Shown here: positions 1-9,235 of the stretch, one piece after another
Position numbering within the stretch: the stretch's first letter is position 1
How the letters are laid out: each line of letters opens with the position of its first letter
Assembly (NCBI RefSeq): GCF_014596475.1
Contig: NZ_MECJ01000033.1
Location: 698,014 to 762,013, forward strand
Reading direction: 5' to 3'
DNA from: Streptomyces sp. CBMA152
GTDB lineage: Bacteria; Actinomycetota; Actinomycetes; Streptomycetales; Streptomycetaceae
DNA length: 64,000 bases
Notes under the pieces: generated by a model
What the model was told of the DNA's origin: nothing
The model's database searches: none
The model's input: only the letters and a program-made list of their open reading frames with translations
Program-made: the position numbers and the translations under genes

Positions 1-2
1 GC

Positions 3-1472
3 GGCCTGATGCACGTCTGGCTGCTCGACGAGGGCGACGACCCGGCGGTCAAGGAGGTCTGTGCGCGCCTCGGGGTGCACCACTTCTCCCGCAAGGGCAT
101 ATCCCGCTGGAACCAGCCCAAGGGCCCGCACCGCGCCAAGACCAAGCACGGCAACTACAACGCCTGGCTGGAGGCGCACGGCGGCGACTACGACTTCTTC
201 GCCTCGGTCGACACCGACCACGTGCCGCTGCCCAACTACCTGGAGCGGATGCTCGGTTACTTCCGCGACCCGGACGTCGGCTTCGTCATCGGCCCGCAGG
301 TCTACGGCAACTACGACACGTTCGTCACCAAGGCGGCCGAGTCCCAGCAGTTCCTCTTCCACGCGCTGATCCAGCGCGCCGGCAACAAGTACGGCGCGCC
401 GATGTTCGTCGGTACCAGCAACGCGGTGCGCATCAGCGCCCTGAAGCAGATCGGCGGCCTGTACGACTCGATCACCGAGGACATGGCCACCGGCTTCGAG
501 ATGCACCGGCACAGCAACCCGGCGACCGGCAACAAGTGGCGCTCGGTCTACACCCCGGACGTGCTGGCCGTCGGCGAGGGCCCGTCCGCCTGGACCGACT
601 TCTTCACCCAGCAGCTGCGCTGGTCGAGAGGTACGTACGAGACGATCCTCAAGCAGTACTGGAAGGGCTTCACCACGCTGCCGTTCGGCAAGCTCTTCAA
701 CTACACGATGATGATCATCTTCTACCCGATGTCGGCCCTCAACTGGATCCTGGCGGCGCTCAGTTGCACGCTGTTCCTGGGCCTGGGCGCCTCGGGTGTG
801 CAGATCGACCCGGTCATCTGGATGATGCTGTACGGCAACGCCTCGGCCCTCCAGATCGGGCTCTACATCTGGAACCGGCGCCACAACGTCTCGCCGCACG
901 AGCCGGAGGGTTCCGGCGGGATCGCCGGCATGGTGATGTCCGCGCTCTCCGCGCCGATCTACGCCCGCTCGCTGATGGACGCCGTACTGCGCCGCAAGAG
1001 CTCCTTCGTGGTGACGCCCAAGGGCGACTCGTCCAGCCCGGACACGCTCTTCGGCACCTTCCGCATCCACCTGTTCTTCATCGTGGTCTTCGGCGGCTCG
1101 CTGATCGCCTCGCTCTTCAACGGCCACAGCCACCCCGCGATGATCACCTGGGCCGCGCTGGCCCTGCTGATCACGGCCGCGCCGATCATCGGCTGGCGGT
1201 GGACCGTACGGGCGGAGAAGAAGAAGCGCGGCAAGCGGCGCCGGTCCGGACCGCCCGCGCCTCCGGCCCAGGCGCAGCCGCCGCATCCGCAGCAGCGCCC
1301 GCAGTGGGCCCCGGCCCCCGAGGCCCAGGCCGGACCGCAGCCGCTTCCGCAGGCCGGACCCCATGCCGGATCGCAGCCGCTTCCGCAGCCCAGGACGCAG
1401 GCCGGGCCCGGGACCGACGGACCGGCCGACGACCAGACCGTGCAGATCGTGCTTGGGGGACGTAACCCATGA
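3..1472 (+). CDS. cslA: Cellulose synthase-like glycosyltransferase family 2, 5' truncated by window edge
   Basis: This is a membrane processive beta-glycan synthase whose start lies left of the window. Visible GT2 motifs, in order, are an Asp-rich DTDHVP (metal/UDP site), TEDMATG (catalytic-base region) and QQLRWSRGT (the QxxRW acceptor motif). Several C-terminal transmembrane segments follow, then a long Pro/Gln-rich cytoplasmic tail of about 80 residues. The stop overlaps the start of glxA (ATGA), so the two are translationally coupled. In Streptomyces, CslA makes a glycan at hyphal tips together with GlxA (established knowledge), and that pairing is why I use the name. Family and partner are clear. 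The exact polymer cannot be read from sequence. Confidence 0.93.
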   Translation, partial: GLMHVWLLDEGDDPAVKEVCARLGVHHFSRKGISRWNQPKGPHRAKTKHGNYNAWLEAHGGDYDFFASVDTDHVPLPNYLERMLGYFRDPDVGFVIGPQVYGNYDTFVTKAAESQQFLFHALIQRAGNKYGAPMFVGTSNAVRISALKQIGGLYDSITEDMATGFEMHRHSNPATGNKWRSVYTPDVLAVGEGPSAWTDFFTQQLRWSRGTYETILKQYWKGFTTLPFGKLFNYTMMIIFYPMSALNWILAALSCTLFLGLGASGVQIDPVIWMMLYGNASALQIGLYIWNRRHNVSPHEPEGSGGIAGMVMSALSAPIYARSLMDAVLRRKSSFVVTPKGDSSSPDTLFGTFRIHLFFIVVFGGSLIASLFNGHSHPAMITWAALALLITAAPIIGWRWTVRAEKKKRGKRRRSGPPAPPAQAQPPHPQQRPQWAPAPEAQAGPQPLPQAGPHAGSQPLPQPRTQAGPGTDGPADDQTVQIVLGGRNP

Positions 1473-3409
1473 GATACCGTCCGAGCCGCCGTACCCGCCG
1501 CTGGGCGATCGGTACGGCGGTGGTCCTCGCGCTCGCGGGCGCCAACGGGCCCTGGCTGTACCGGTTCTCCACGGACCAGTACCACGACTACAAGATCAAC
1601 CAGCCGGGGTACAAGGCGGACAACGGCCACTGGGACATGGTCGACATGCCCAAGGAGTTCCGCCTCAACACGATCCACGCGGCGCTCCTGCACACCGGCA
1701 AGATCCTGCTGGTCGCGGGCTCCGGCAACAACGCCAAGAACTTCGACGCGAAGAAGTTCGACACGGTGCTGTGGGATCCCGAGAAGAACACCTTCAAGAA
1801 GATCCACACGCCCAACGACCTGTTCTGCACCGGCCACACCCAGCTGGCCGACGGCAATCTGCTGATCGCGGGCGGCACCAAGCGGTACGAGAAGCTCAAG
1901 GGCGATGTCACCAAGGCCGGCGGCCTGATGATCGTCCACAACGAGGACCCGGACAAGCCGATCACGCTGCCCGCGGGCACCCGGTTCACCGGCAAGTCCA
2001 ACGGCAAGACGTTCGTCTCCAAGGACCCCGTGCTCGTCTCGCGCGCGAAGAAGATCTTCGACAAGAGCACCGGCAAGTTCCTGCGTACGGAGGCCGGGCT
2101 CGGGCGGATCTACGTCGAGGCCGAGCAGTCCGGCACCGAGCACGAGACCGGCACCGAGGACAACTACCGCATCCAGGGCCTCACCGGCTCCGACACCCGC
2201 AACGTCTACGGCATCGCGCAGAAACTCGCCCTGGACAAGAAGGACTTCCAGGGGATCCGGGACGCGTACGAGTTCGACCCGGTCGCCGAGCGGTACATCA
2301 CCGTCGACCCGATGAACGAGGCGCGCTGGTACCCGACGCTGACGACGCTGGCCGACGGCAAGGTCCTGGCGCTGTCGGGCCTGGACGACATCGGGCAGCT
2401 GGTGCCGGGCAAGAACGAGGTGTACGACCCGAAGACCAAGAAGTGGACGTACACCAAGGGGATCATGCAGTTCCCCACGTACCCGGCGGTGTTCCTGCTG
2501 CAGAACGGCAAGCTGTTCTACTCGGGCTCCAACGCGGGGTACGGGCCGGACAACGTCGGGCGCGACCCGGGCATCTGGGACTTCGAGACCAACAAGTTCA
2601 CCAAGATCCCCGGGCTGAGCGACGCGACCGAGATGGAGACGTCGGGCACGGTGCTCATGCCGCCGGCGCAGGACGAGAAGTACATGGTGATCGGCGGGGG
2701 CGGGGTCGGCGAGTCCGAGAAGTCGTCGAAGAAGACGCGGATCGTGGACCTGAAGGACCCCGACCCGTCCTTCAAGGACGGCCCTTCGCTGTCCGACGGC
2801 ACCCGCTACCCCGAGACGTCGGTCCTGCCCGACGACACCATGCTGATCAGCGGCGGCTCCAAGGACTACCGGGGCCGGGGCGGGTCCAATCTGCACCAGG
2901 CGCGGATCTACGACGCGAAGACGGGCACGATGCGGCGGGTGGCGGATCCGGAGGTCGGCCGCAACTATCACTCGGGGTCGATCCTGCTCCCGGATGGACG
3001 GGTCGTGACGTTCGGCGGCGACTCGCTCTTCGCCGACAAGGACGACACGAAACCGGGTGTGTTCGAGCAGCGCATCGAGATCTATACGCCGCCGTATCTG
3101 TACAAGGGCAAGGGCAAGCAGCCCGACCTGGGCGAGGGGCCCAAGTCCCTTGCGCTGGGCGGGAGCGGGGTGTTCAAGTCCAAGGACGCGGCGTCGATCA
3201 GGACGGCCCGGCTGATCCGGCCCAGCGCGACGACGCATGTCACGGACATCGACCAGCGGTCGATCGCGCTGGATGTCTCGAAGACGGCGGACGGTGTGCA
3301 GGTCACGGTTCCCAAGAGCCGCAACCTGGTGCCGCCGGGGTGGTACATGCTGTTCGTCACGGACGGGGAGGGCGTGCCGTCGAAGGCGGTGTGGGTGGAG
3401 GTGCCGTAG
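1469..3409 (+). CDS. glxA: GlxA-type radical copper oxidase (galactose oxidase-like, kelch propeller)
   Basis: The 646-residue protein has an N-terminal signal/anchor helix (about residues 12-30) after an Arg-rich start, kelch repeats (several DG-xx-L-x-GG strands), and a C-terminal domain. Copper ligands of the galactose oxidase family are present: Cys120 in DLFCTGH, Trp287-Tyr288 in EARWYPT (the Tyr-Cys cofactor with adjacent Trp), Tyr500-His501 in RNYHSG, and His590 in SATTHVTD. The ATG lies inside the cslA stop, so the pair forms one operon. GlxA acts outside the membrane on the CslA glycan and is needed for normal hyphal development in S. lividans (literature). All key residues are present, so an active enzyme is expected. 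Confidence 0.95.
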   Translation: MRYRPSRRTRRWAIGTAVVLALAGANGPWLYRFSTDQYHDYKINQPGYKADNGHWDMVDMPKEFRLNTIHAALLHTGKILLVAGSGNNAKNFDAKKFDTVLWDPEKNTFKKIHTPNDLFCTGHTQLADGNLLIAGGTKRYEKLKGDVTKAGGLMIVHNEDPDKPITLPAGTRFTGKSNGKTFVSKDPVLVSRAKKIFDKSTGKFLRTEAGLGRIYVEAEQSGTEHETGTEDNYRIQGLTGSDTRNVYGIAQKLALDKKDFQGIRDAYEFDPVAERYITVDPMNEARWYPTLTTLADGKVLALSGLDDIGQLVPGKNEVYDPKTKKWTYTKGIMQFPTYPAVFLLQNGKLFYSGSNAGYGPDNVGRDPGIWDFETNKFTKIPGLSDATEMETSGTVLMPPAQDEKYMVIGGGGVGESEKSSKKTRIVDLKDPDPSFKDGPSLSDGTRYPETSVLPDDTMLISGGSKDYRGRGGSNLHQARIYDAKTGTMRRVADPEVGRNYHSGSILLPDGRVVTFGGDSLFADKDDTKPGVFEQRIEIYTPPYLYKGKGKQPDLGEGPKSLALGGSGVFKSKDAASIRTARLIRPSATTHVTDIDQRSIALDVSKTADGVQVTVPKSRNLVPPGWYMLFVTDGEGVPSKAVWVEVP

Positions 3410-3548
3410 GGGGCGGCGGCGTTTTGGCCCCCACCCCGCCCCTTCCCTGAACCCTGCCGGGGGCGGGTGGGGGTGGAGGTGGGTTCTCCCGGGGGCTGCG
3501 CCCCCGGACCCCTTTTGCGGGGCCTGCGGCCCCTGCACCCCGCTTCGG

Positions 3549-3591
3549 CTGCGGACCGTGCTGGGTTGCTCGCGCAGTTCCCCGCGCCCCT
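3549..3591 (-). repeat. 43-bp dispersed intergenic repeat, copy 1
   Basis: This is one of eleven copies of a 43-bp unit whose core reads GGGCGCGGGGAACTGCGCGA on the minus strand here. It is followed by a short GGGCCC...GGGCCC hairpin. It lies between the convergent ends of glxA and cslZ, which fits a role at transcript 3' ends, though that role is inferred. Confidence 0.85.
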
Positions 3592-3630
3592 AGGAGGGCC
3601 CGAAGGGCCCATCTAAGGGGCGGGGTGGGG

Positions 3631-4623
3631 CTACTTCGTGTTGTGCGACAGCCCCAGCGCGTACTCCGGCCACCACTCCCCCGCCTTCGGCCCGCCCTTG
3701 CAGTCGCCGTCCGATTCGCCGGGGCGCTTGACCCAGACGTAGGCGTCCACCAGGGGGTCACCGGTGTGCGTCGTGGGGCGTTCGCCCAGCGCGCGGCCCG
3801 GCGGGTTGCACCAGGTCTCCTTCGGGTCGCCGCCCGTGTAGGGGCCGTTGCCGTTGCGGCTGGTGTCGATCACGAAGTGTTTGCCGGACAGCTTCGCGGA
3901 CAGCTTGTGGCCGAAGTCCTTGCTGGCCGCTGTTGTCTGGAAGTTGGAGACGTTCACCGCGAAACCGTCGGCCAGGTCCACGCCCGCCCGGCGGAGCGGT
4001 TCGTCAAGGGCGTCCGGCTGCTGCCACCCCGCGTTGCCCGCGTCCACGTACACCTTCACCCCCGGCTGCTGCTTCAGCCGCGAGACCGCCTTCTTCAGCA
4101 GGTCGTACCGCTCCTCGGCGAACTGGGGCGGGGTGCAGCCGTCCACGAGGTGCAGGACCGCGTCCGGCTCCAGGACCACCGTGGCACCCCGGTCACCGAT
4201 CCCGGCGGCGACCTTGTCCACCCACGCCCGGTACGCGTCCCCGTCCGCCGCCCCGCCCTTGGAGAACTGGCCGCAGTCGCGGTGCGGGATGTTGTAGAGC
4301 ACGAGCAGCGCCGTGCGGTCGGCCTTGGCCGCGGCCTCGGTGAAGCCCTTCGCCTCCGACTCGGGGTTCTCCGGGCCGATCCACTCCCCGACCGGCTGCT
4401 CCGCGATCTTCGAGATCAGCGCGGCGTTGGAGTCGTCGCCGTCCTTGCGGTACGCCGCGACCTGCCGCGAGGCGTTGCCGTCCGGGTTGACCCAGAACGG
4501 GTCGACCGACTTGGGCTGCTGCGCCACCGTCGGCTTCTTGCCACCGTCCGACGACGAGCAGGACGTCAGCAGCAGCGCCGCGCCCACAGCGACCGCGCCC
4601 GCCCGCGCACAGCTCCGGAACAT
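3631..4623 (-). CDS. cslZ: Lipoprotein endo-1,4-beta-glucanase, glycoside hydrolase family 6
   Basis: The 330-residue protein has a lipoprotein signal (TSCSSS lipobox about 20 residues in) and a GH6 catalytic fold. The motif VVLEPDAVL carries the GH6 catalytic-region Asp, with further family motifs YVDAGNAGW, VNVSNFQ and FVIDTSRNG. The near-C-terminal segment VDAYVWVKRPGESDGDC is typical of bacterial GH6 endoglucanases. I chose the ATG at 4623 because GAGGGG lies just upstream and the lipoprotein signal begins there. A longer upstream frame has no signal. The gene is convergent with cslA-glxA. In Streptomyces the third member of this locus is an endoglucanase thought to trim the CslA product (family knowledge). 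Confidence 0.93.
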   Translation of the reverse strand: MFRSCARAGAVAVGAALLLTSCSSSDGGKKPTVAQQPKSVDPFWVNPDGNASRQVAAYRKDGDDSNAALISKIAEQPVGEWIGPENPESEAKGFTEAAAKADRTALLVLYNIPHRDCGQFSKGGAADGDAYRAWVDKVAAGIGDRGATVVLEPDAVLHLVDGCTPPQFAEERYDLLKKAVSRLKQQPGVKVYVDAGNAGWQQPDALDEPLRRAGVDLADGFAVNVSNFQTTAASKDFGHKLSAKLSGKHFVIDTSRNGNGPYTGGDPKETWCNPPGRALGERPTTHTGDPLVDAYVWVKRPGESDGDCKGGPKAGEWWPEYALGLSHNTK

Positions 4624-4957
4624 CCGATCCCCCTCAAACGTGCTTCCCCGGACGCTTCCCCCGATCCATCGTGGCACACCCGGACGTCCCGCACCGACGC
4701 GATCCCCACCGAGCGCACACGGAGGGCGACTTGGCGTTATCCGGGACTAGGCCGAAAGCGCACACCGGTTCTACAGTGGTCGCGTCGGCCCCAGCCCCGG
4801 CCGCTTGTGCGACGCCGTTCCCCTTGAGCCTCCCGTGGCGGCGCCGGGCTTCTCCCGCAGCCCGCGCGCCCACGGTCGAGGACCAGCCCGGCCGGCGGCT
4901 CCGGGGGGAGCGGGCCGTCGGCCGGGCCAGGTGCCCGGGCCAACCGCCCGCGCGCGC
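4624..4957 (+). other. Intergenic region, no gene recognised
   Basis: About 330 bp lie between the start of the GH6 gene and the 3' end of the sortase gene. Several short GC-rich open frames have no ribosome site or family likeness. The minus strand must hold the cslZ promoter. I could not place its -10 and -35 boxes with confidence. Confidence 0.4.
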
Positions 4958-5644
4958 TCAGGACTTGACCGCCGCCTGACGCGGCGCCCGTACATCCGTC
5001 AGATAGGCGGAGACCACGACATTCGCCGTATACGTACGCGCCTTGCGGTCGTACGTGCCCCCGCAGGTGATCAGCCGCAGCTCGGCGCGGCCCGCCTCGC
5101 GCGGCCCGTACACCTTGTGCGCGTCGAACCGGTCGCGTGTGAAGACCCGTACGTCGTCGATGGTGAACTCGGCGACCGAGCCGTCGGAGCGGACCACGTC
5201 GACCTTCTGGCCGGGGCGGGTGGCGCTCAGGCCGTAGAAGACGGCCGGTTTGCTCTCGGTGTCGACATGGCCGACGAGCAGCGCCGCGCCCGGGGCGCCG
5301 GGCTGGGCCCCGGCGCCGTACCAGCCGACCGTGCCCGGCCGGTCGTACGGCGGCGGGTCGACCGCGCCCGAGGTGTCCAGGCCGCGCGGCACGACGGGTG
5401 CGGTCACGCCTATCGACGGGATCTCGACACGTTGCGGCGCCGCCGCCGTCACCGGGTCGTGCGCGGGCGGCAGCGCCACGCCCAGCGGGCGCCCCACCGC
5501 CGCCACATCGCCCGTGGTCGGGGCCGAGCTGCCGCCCGGGCCGTCGCTGACCTCGCGGCCCCACAGCCACAGGCCGACCAGCAGGACCGCCCAGGCGACC
5601 CCGGTGAGCAGCCGCCCGGTGCCGGACGCGTGCTCGCTGGACAC
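4958..5644 (-). CDS. Class F sortase
   Basis: The 228-residue transpeptidase has one N-terminal membrane helix (about residues 12-28), a Pro/Ala linker, and a sortase beta-barrel. His126 in LLVGHVDT and Cys193 in LITCGG are the catalytic His and Cys, and the Arg-containing strand follows in DRKARTYT. The GTG start has GAGGAG seven bases upstream. The gene begins 10 bp after the upstream surface-protein gene, so the two form an operon and the partner may be its substrate. Class F sortases of actinobacteria attach surface proteins to the wall. Their recognition motifs are poorly known. Confidence 0.9.
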   Translation of the reverse strand: MSSEHASGTGRLLTGVAWAVLLVGLWLWGREVSDGPGGSSAPTTGDVAAVGRPLGVALPPAHDPVTAAAPQRVEIPSIGVTAPVVPRGLDTSGAVDPPPYDRPGTVGWYGAGAQPGAPGAALLVGHVDTESKPAVFYGLSATRPGQKVDVVRSDGSVAEFTIDDVRVFTRDRFDAHKVYGPREAGRAELRLITCGGTYDRKARTYTANVVVSAYLTDVRAPRQAAVKS

Positions 5645-5654
5645 GGGTGGCTCC

Positions 5655-6224
5655 TCAGTCGCTGCGGCGCCGGCGCCGCACGCCCCGGCCCGCCACGGCG
5701 AGCGCCGCCACGGCCGCCAGGGCCAGGCCGATCACGGCGTGCTTGGTGCCCGGGCCCTGCTCGGTGGGCTGGTGGTCCGAGGCGAGCCGGGAGGTGCCGC
5801 CGCCGCCCGCGTGGACGGGGGCGTGCGGGGTGGGACGGCCTCGGTGGTCGCCGTCGTGTCCGTCGCGGTTGCCGCCGCGGACGACCGTGACCCGGCCACT
5901 GGCCTGCCCGGCGCTGTCCTTGCAGTTGACCCAGATGTCGTAGTCGCGCGGCTGGGCGTCGGAGCGGATCCTGGCCTGTGCGAAGAGGCCCCCGTCGGCG
6001 GCAGGCGCGAAGTTCGCCTGCGCCACGAAGGCCTCCGAGGTCCCGACGGCCTGCCGCCCGCTGCACACGCTGACCCGTAGATCCACCTCACCGCCCGGCG
6101 CGATCGTGGACGGCGTCACCGTCACCGACCCGTGCGGCTCGGACTCCGCCGTAGCGGCGGACACGGGCATCACCGCGGCAGCCACCGCCACGGCCGCACA
6201 GAGCGTGACCTGTCGAAAACGCAT
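5655..6224 (-). CDS. Secreted, C-terminally anchored surface protein, sortase-linked
   Basis: The 189-residue protein has a signal peptide (VTLCAAVAVAAAVMPVSA, cleavage near residue 26), an immunoglobulin-like region rich in short beta strands (about 30-110, with two Cys), a Gly/His-rich stalk, one hydrophobic helix and an Arg-rich tail. This order matches cell-wall sorting signals, but no LPxTG or LAxTG is visible before the helix. The ATG at 6224 has a perfect AGGAGG. A longer frame upstream lacks any ribosome site. The sortase gene starts 10 bp downstream, suggesting the pair works together. Function is otherwise unknown. Confidence 0.82.
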   Translation of the reverse strand: MRFRQVTLCAAVAVAAAVMPVSAATAESEPHGSVTVTPSTIAPGGEVDLRVSVCSGRQAVGTSEAFVAQANFAPAADGGLFAQARIRSDAQPRDYDIWVNCKDSAGQASGRVTVVRGGNRDGHDGDHRGRPTPHAPVHAGGGGTSRLASDHQPTEQGPGTKHAVIGLALAAVAALAVAGRGVRRRRRSD

Positions 6225-6331
6225 CGTGAACCTCCTAGAAGGAAGATTCACGCGACGGAGGCCATTTCGCATCCGGGACGCGCCCGAACGGCTGCACCCC
6301 GCGCCATTCAGCATCCCGGACGGCTGCCTTT

Positions 6332-6374
6332 AGGGGCGCGGGGAACTGCGCGACAAGCCACGCACGGTCCGCAG
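6332..6374 (+). repeat. 43-bp dispersed intergenic repeat, copy 2
   Basis: This copy contains the shared core in plus orientation and ends just before the stop of the HAD phosphatase gene. It sits between two co-directional minus-strand genes. Confidence 0.85.
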
Positions 6375-6377
6375 CGA

Positions 6378-7157
6378 CTAGATCAGCTTCACCAGATCGG
6401 CGATCGAGTCGACAGTCGTAGAAGGCCGGAAGGGAAAGTTCTCCACATCCTCGGGCCGAGTGAGCCCGGTCAGCACGAGAAACGTCTGCATCCCCGCCTC
6501 CAGTCCGGCCAGGACATCCGTGTCCATCCGGTCACCGATCATCGCGCTGGTCTCGGAATGCGCCCCGATCGCATTCAACCCCGTCCGCATCATCAACGGA
6601 TTCGGCTTCCCCGCGAAGTACGGCTTCTTCCCCGTCGCCTTGGTGATCAGCGCGGCCACCGCGCCCGTCGCGGGCAGCGGGCCCTCGGTGGACGGCCCGG
6701 TCTCGTCCGGGTTGGTGCAGATGAACCGCGCACCGCCGTTGATCAGCCGGATCGCCTTGGTCAGCGCCTCGAAGCTGTACGTACGGGTCTCGCCCAGGAC
6801 CACGTAGTCCGGCTCGTGGTCGGTCAGGACGTACCCGATGTCGTGCAGCGCGGTCGTCAGACCGGCCTCGCCGATGACGTACGCCGTGCCGCCGGGCCGC
6901 TGGTCGTCCAGGAACTTGGCGGTGGCGAGCGCCGAGGTCCAGATGTTGTCGACGGGGACGTGCAGGCCCATCCGGGCGAGCCGGGCCTGGAGGTCGCGCG
7001 GGGTGTAGATCGAGTTGTTGGTCAGGACCAGGAAGGGCTTGCCCGACTCCTTGAGCCCGGTGATGAAGGCGTCCGCACCCGGGATCGGCGTGCCCTCGTG
7101 GATGAGGACCCCGTCCATGTCGGTGAGCCAGGATTCGATCGGCTTGCGCTCTGCCAT
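6378..7157 (-). CDS. HAD-IIA family sugar/glycerol phosphatase (NagD-like)
   Basis: The 259-residue cytoplasmic phosphatase shows the HAD motif I DMDGVL (nucleophile and acid-base Asp), motif II TNNS, the conserved Lys region GKPNPLM, and motif IV MIGDRMDTD. A cap domain lies between motifs II and III, as in the IIA (NagD/AraL) class. The ATG at 7157 is preceded by AGGAG and is where similarity to the family begins. Likely substrates are nucleotide or sugar monophosphates, and none can be chosen from sequence. It appears to be a single-gene unit. Confidence 0.9.
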   Translation of the reverse strand: MAERKPIESWLTDMDGVLIHEGTPIPGADAFITGLKESGKPFLVLTNNSIYTPRDLQARLARMGLHVPVDNIWTSALATAKFLDDQRPGGTAYVIGEAGLTTALHDIGYVLTDHEPDYVVLGETRTYSFEALTKAIRLINGGARFICTNPDETGPSTEGPLPATGAVAALITKATGKKPYFAGKPNPLMMRTGLNAIGAHSETSAMIGDRMDTDVLAGLEAGMQTFLVLTGLTRPEDVENFPFRPSTTVDSIADLVKLI

Positions 7158-7285
7158 GGGGCGGACTCTCCTGCGGTGTGCGCCGGTGGGCGCGGGGGGC
7201 TGGGCGATGCCGGTCGCACCACGGTGTGCGGTGCCGACAGCGCCCAGCCTAGTCAAGATGCGCGGATCTTCACCTGGTCGATCAC

Positions 7286-7339
7286 CTGGTGGATCCCGGG
7301 ACCGAGATTCAGCTGGTGGATCCCGGGACCGGGGTTCAG
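7286..7339 (+). repeat. Two tandem 27-bp repeats at the 3' end of the solute-binding gene
   Basis: Two 27-bp units, each with the near-palindrome GGATCCCGGGACC, lie head to tail with two mismatches. The right copy ends inside the stop codon region of the downstream-facing gene. They could pair as a transcript-end hairpin for the aminophosphonate operon. Confidence 0.7.
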
Positions 7340-8406
7340 CTGCCGGTCGCGGACTTCCAGGCGTCCACGTACTCGGTCAGGTGCGTGCTGATGTCGAGCC
7401 AGTTCGGGTCGAAGATCTCGACGCCCTGCGTCAGCTGGGCGAGCGCGGTCGCGTTGGCATCCGTGGCCTTGACGTCGCTGCGGGCCGCGAAGCCGCCGCC
7501 GATCGCGCTGACCTCCTGCTGCGCCTGCTCGGTCAGCATGAAGTCGAGCAGCTTCTTGCCGTTGGTGGTGTGCGGGGCTTTGTCGACGAGACCGGCGGCG
7601 TACGGCAGCGCGAAGGTGGTGGGCTTGCCGGGGCCGGTCGCCGGGAACCAGATGCCGAGGTTGGGCATGGTCTTGGCCTGGGCGTAGTTCATCTGCACAT
7701 CGCCGTTGGCGACGAGCAGCTCGCCCTTGTCGACCTTGGGCGCGAGCTTGCCGGTGGAGGCGGACGGGCCGACGTTGTTGGCCTGGAGCTTCTTCAGGTA
7801 CTCCATCGCGGCCTCCTTGCCGCCGAAGTCGTGCATCGCCTTGATGACGACGGCGGTGCCGTCACCGGCGACGCCCGGGGTGGAGTACTGGAGCTTGTTC
7901 TTGTACTTGCCGTCCAGCAGCTCCTCCCAGGTCTTGGGGGCCTGGGTGAGCTCCTTCTTGTTGTAGACGAAGCCGAAGTAGTTGTTGACGACGGCCGTCC
8001 ACTTGCCCTTGGAGTTCTTCTGCGGGTCCGGCACCTTGTCGGCGCCGGCCGGTACGTACGACTGCAACAGGCCCTTGGCATCGGCCTGCTGGATGAACGG
8101 CGGCAGCGTGACCAGCACGTCGGCCTGCGTGTTGGACTTCTCGCGGACGGCGCGCTGCACCATCTCGCCCGAGCCGCCCTCGACGTACTTGACCTTGATG
8201 CCGGTCTTCGCCTCGAAGTCCTTGAAGACCTTGTCGTACCAGCCGTCGCCCTTCTCGCCCTTGAGGCCGTCGGCGCTGTAGACGGTGACGACCTTCTCGT
8301 CCGCCTTGGAGTCGGCGGAGGAGGAGCCGCCGCAGGCGGAGAGGGTGGCGGCGAGGACGAGGCTGCCGGTCACGGCGGCGAGCGGCTTGAGCGGGCTTGT
8401 GCGCAT
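7336..8406 (-). CDS. ABC transporter solute-binding lipoprotein, 2-aminoethylphosphonate type
   Basis: The 356-residue lipoprotein has a signal ending LSACGGSSS and a type II periplasmic-binding fold similar to iron and aminophosphonate binders (VVTVYSADGL near the N-terminus, NNYFGFVYNK and YAAGLVDKAP further on). It is the last gene of the minus-strand operon, after two permeases and an ATPase. The next two upstream genes encode a phosphonatase-like hydrolase and an oxidoreductase of the aminophosphonate family, so its ligand is most likely 2-aminoethylphosphonate or an N-methyl derivative. Alone it could be mistaken for an iron-binding protein. The ATG at 8406 follows AGGAG. Confidence 0.87.
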   Translation of the reverse strand: MRTSPLKPLAAVTGSLVLAATLSACGGSSSADSKADEKVVTVYSADGLKGEKGDGWYDKVFKDFEAKTGIKVKYVEGGSGEMVQRAVREKSNTQADVLVTLPPFIQQADAKGLLQSYVPAGADKVPDPQKNSKGKWTAVVNNYFGFVYNKKELTQAPKTWEELLDGKYKNKLQYSTPGVAGDGTAVVIKAMHDFGGKEAAMEYLKKLQANNVGPSASTGKLAPKVDKGELLVANGDVQMNYAQAKTMPNLGIWFPATGPGKPTTFALPYAAGLVDKAPHTTNGKKLLDFMLTEQAQQEVSAIGGGFAARSDVKATDANATALAQLTQGVEIFDPNWLDISTHLTEYVDAWKSATGS

Positions 8407-8437
8407 GGCGTTTCGAACTCCTGTTGTCTGAAGCCTG

Positions 8438-9235
8438 TTATCTGAAGCGGGCTTTGGTACGGATACGGGAGACCGCGAGCAGGACGAGCAGCGTCGTGCC
8501 CATGAGGACCACGGCGACGGCCGCGCCGGTGAAGAGCGAGCCACGGTCGGTGGCCGCGAAGATCTGTACGGGCAGGGGCGTCCAGTCCGGTGGGTAGAGC
8601 ATCATCGTGGCGCTCAACTCGCCCATGGACAGGGCGAAGCAGAGCCCGGCGGCCGCGGTCAGGGACGGCAGCAGAAGCGGCAGCCTGACCCGCCACAGGA
8701 CGTACGCGGGCCGGGCGCCGAGGCTGGCCGCGGCCTGCTCGTACATCGGGTCCAGACGCACGATGGCGGCCGAAACCGACTGGTAGGCAAACGCCGTGAC
8801 AAGAACGGTGTGCGCGAGGATCACGATCCAGCGCGTTCCGTTGAGCAGGACCGGCGGTTTGGAGAACGCGACCAGGACCGCGAGCCCCACGACCACCGAG
8901 GGCACGGCGACGGGCAGCACGAACAGCGCATCCATCGCCCGCTTGCCGCGCTTGCCCAGCGAGGCGGCGGCCAGCGCCGCCCACGCCCCGACGGTCAGCG
9001 CCAGCAGGCTGGCCGAGACGGCCGTGACCAGGCTGGTGGTGAGCGCCTGGAGCGAGTCGCCGGTGGTGGCCGCGTCGTAGTGGGAGGTGGTGAAGCCGGA
9101 CGGGAACGCGCCCGACCAGTTGGTCGCGAACGACGCGGCGACGATGACGAGCAGTGGCAGCGCGAAGATCGGCAGGAACAGGACGAAGAAGACGGTCCAG
9201 GTGGCCCAGCGGCCGCCCCGGCTATGCACCAACAC
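8438..9235 (-). CDS. ABC transporter permease, aminophosphonate importer
   Basis: The 265-residue inner-membrane protein has six predicted helices and the EAA-type loop (EQAAASLGARPAY) that contacts the ATPase. The N-terminus overlaps the 3' end of the other permease gene by 14 bp, so both are co-translated. The GTG start is inside that overlap. With the partner permease it would form the channel for the phosphonate compound bound by the neighbouring lipoprotein. Confidence 0.88.
   Translation of the reverse strand: MLVHSRGGRWATWTVFFVLFLPIFALPLLVIVAASFATNWSGAFPSGFTTSHYDAATTGDSLQALTTSLVTAVSASLLALTVGAWAALAAASLGKRGKRAMDALFVLPVAVPSVVVGLAVLVAFSKPPVLLNGTRWIVILAHTVLVTAFAYQSVSAAIVRLDPMYEQAAASLGARPAYVLWRVRLPLLLPSLTAAAGLCFALSMGELSATMMLYPPDWTPLPVQIFAATDRGSLFTGAAVAVVLMGTTLLVLLAVSRIRTKARFR

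Noticed and set aside
959..3538. Long minus-strand frame of 859 codons opposite glxA
   Set aside because: It is Arg/Leu/Val-rich with no family, lies wholly across intact glxA and has no ribosome site. GC-rich shadow.
4671..4979. Small plus-strand frame in the cslZ-sortase gap
   Set aside because: No ribosome site, low-complexity Pro/Arg/Ala text, and no family.
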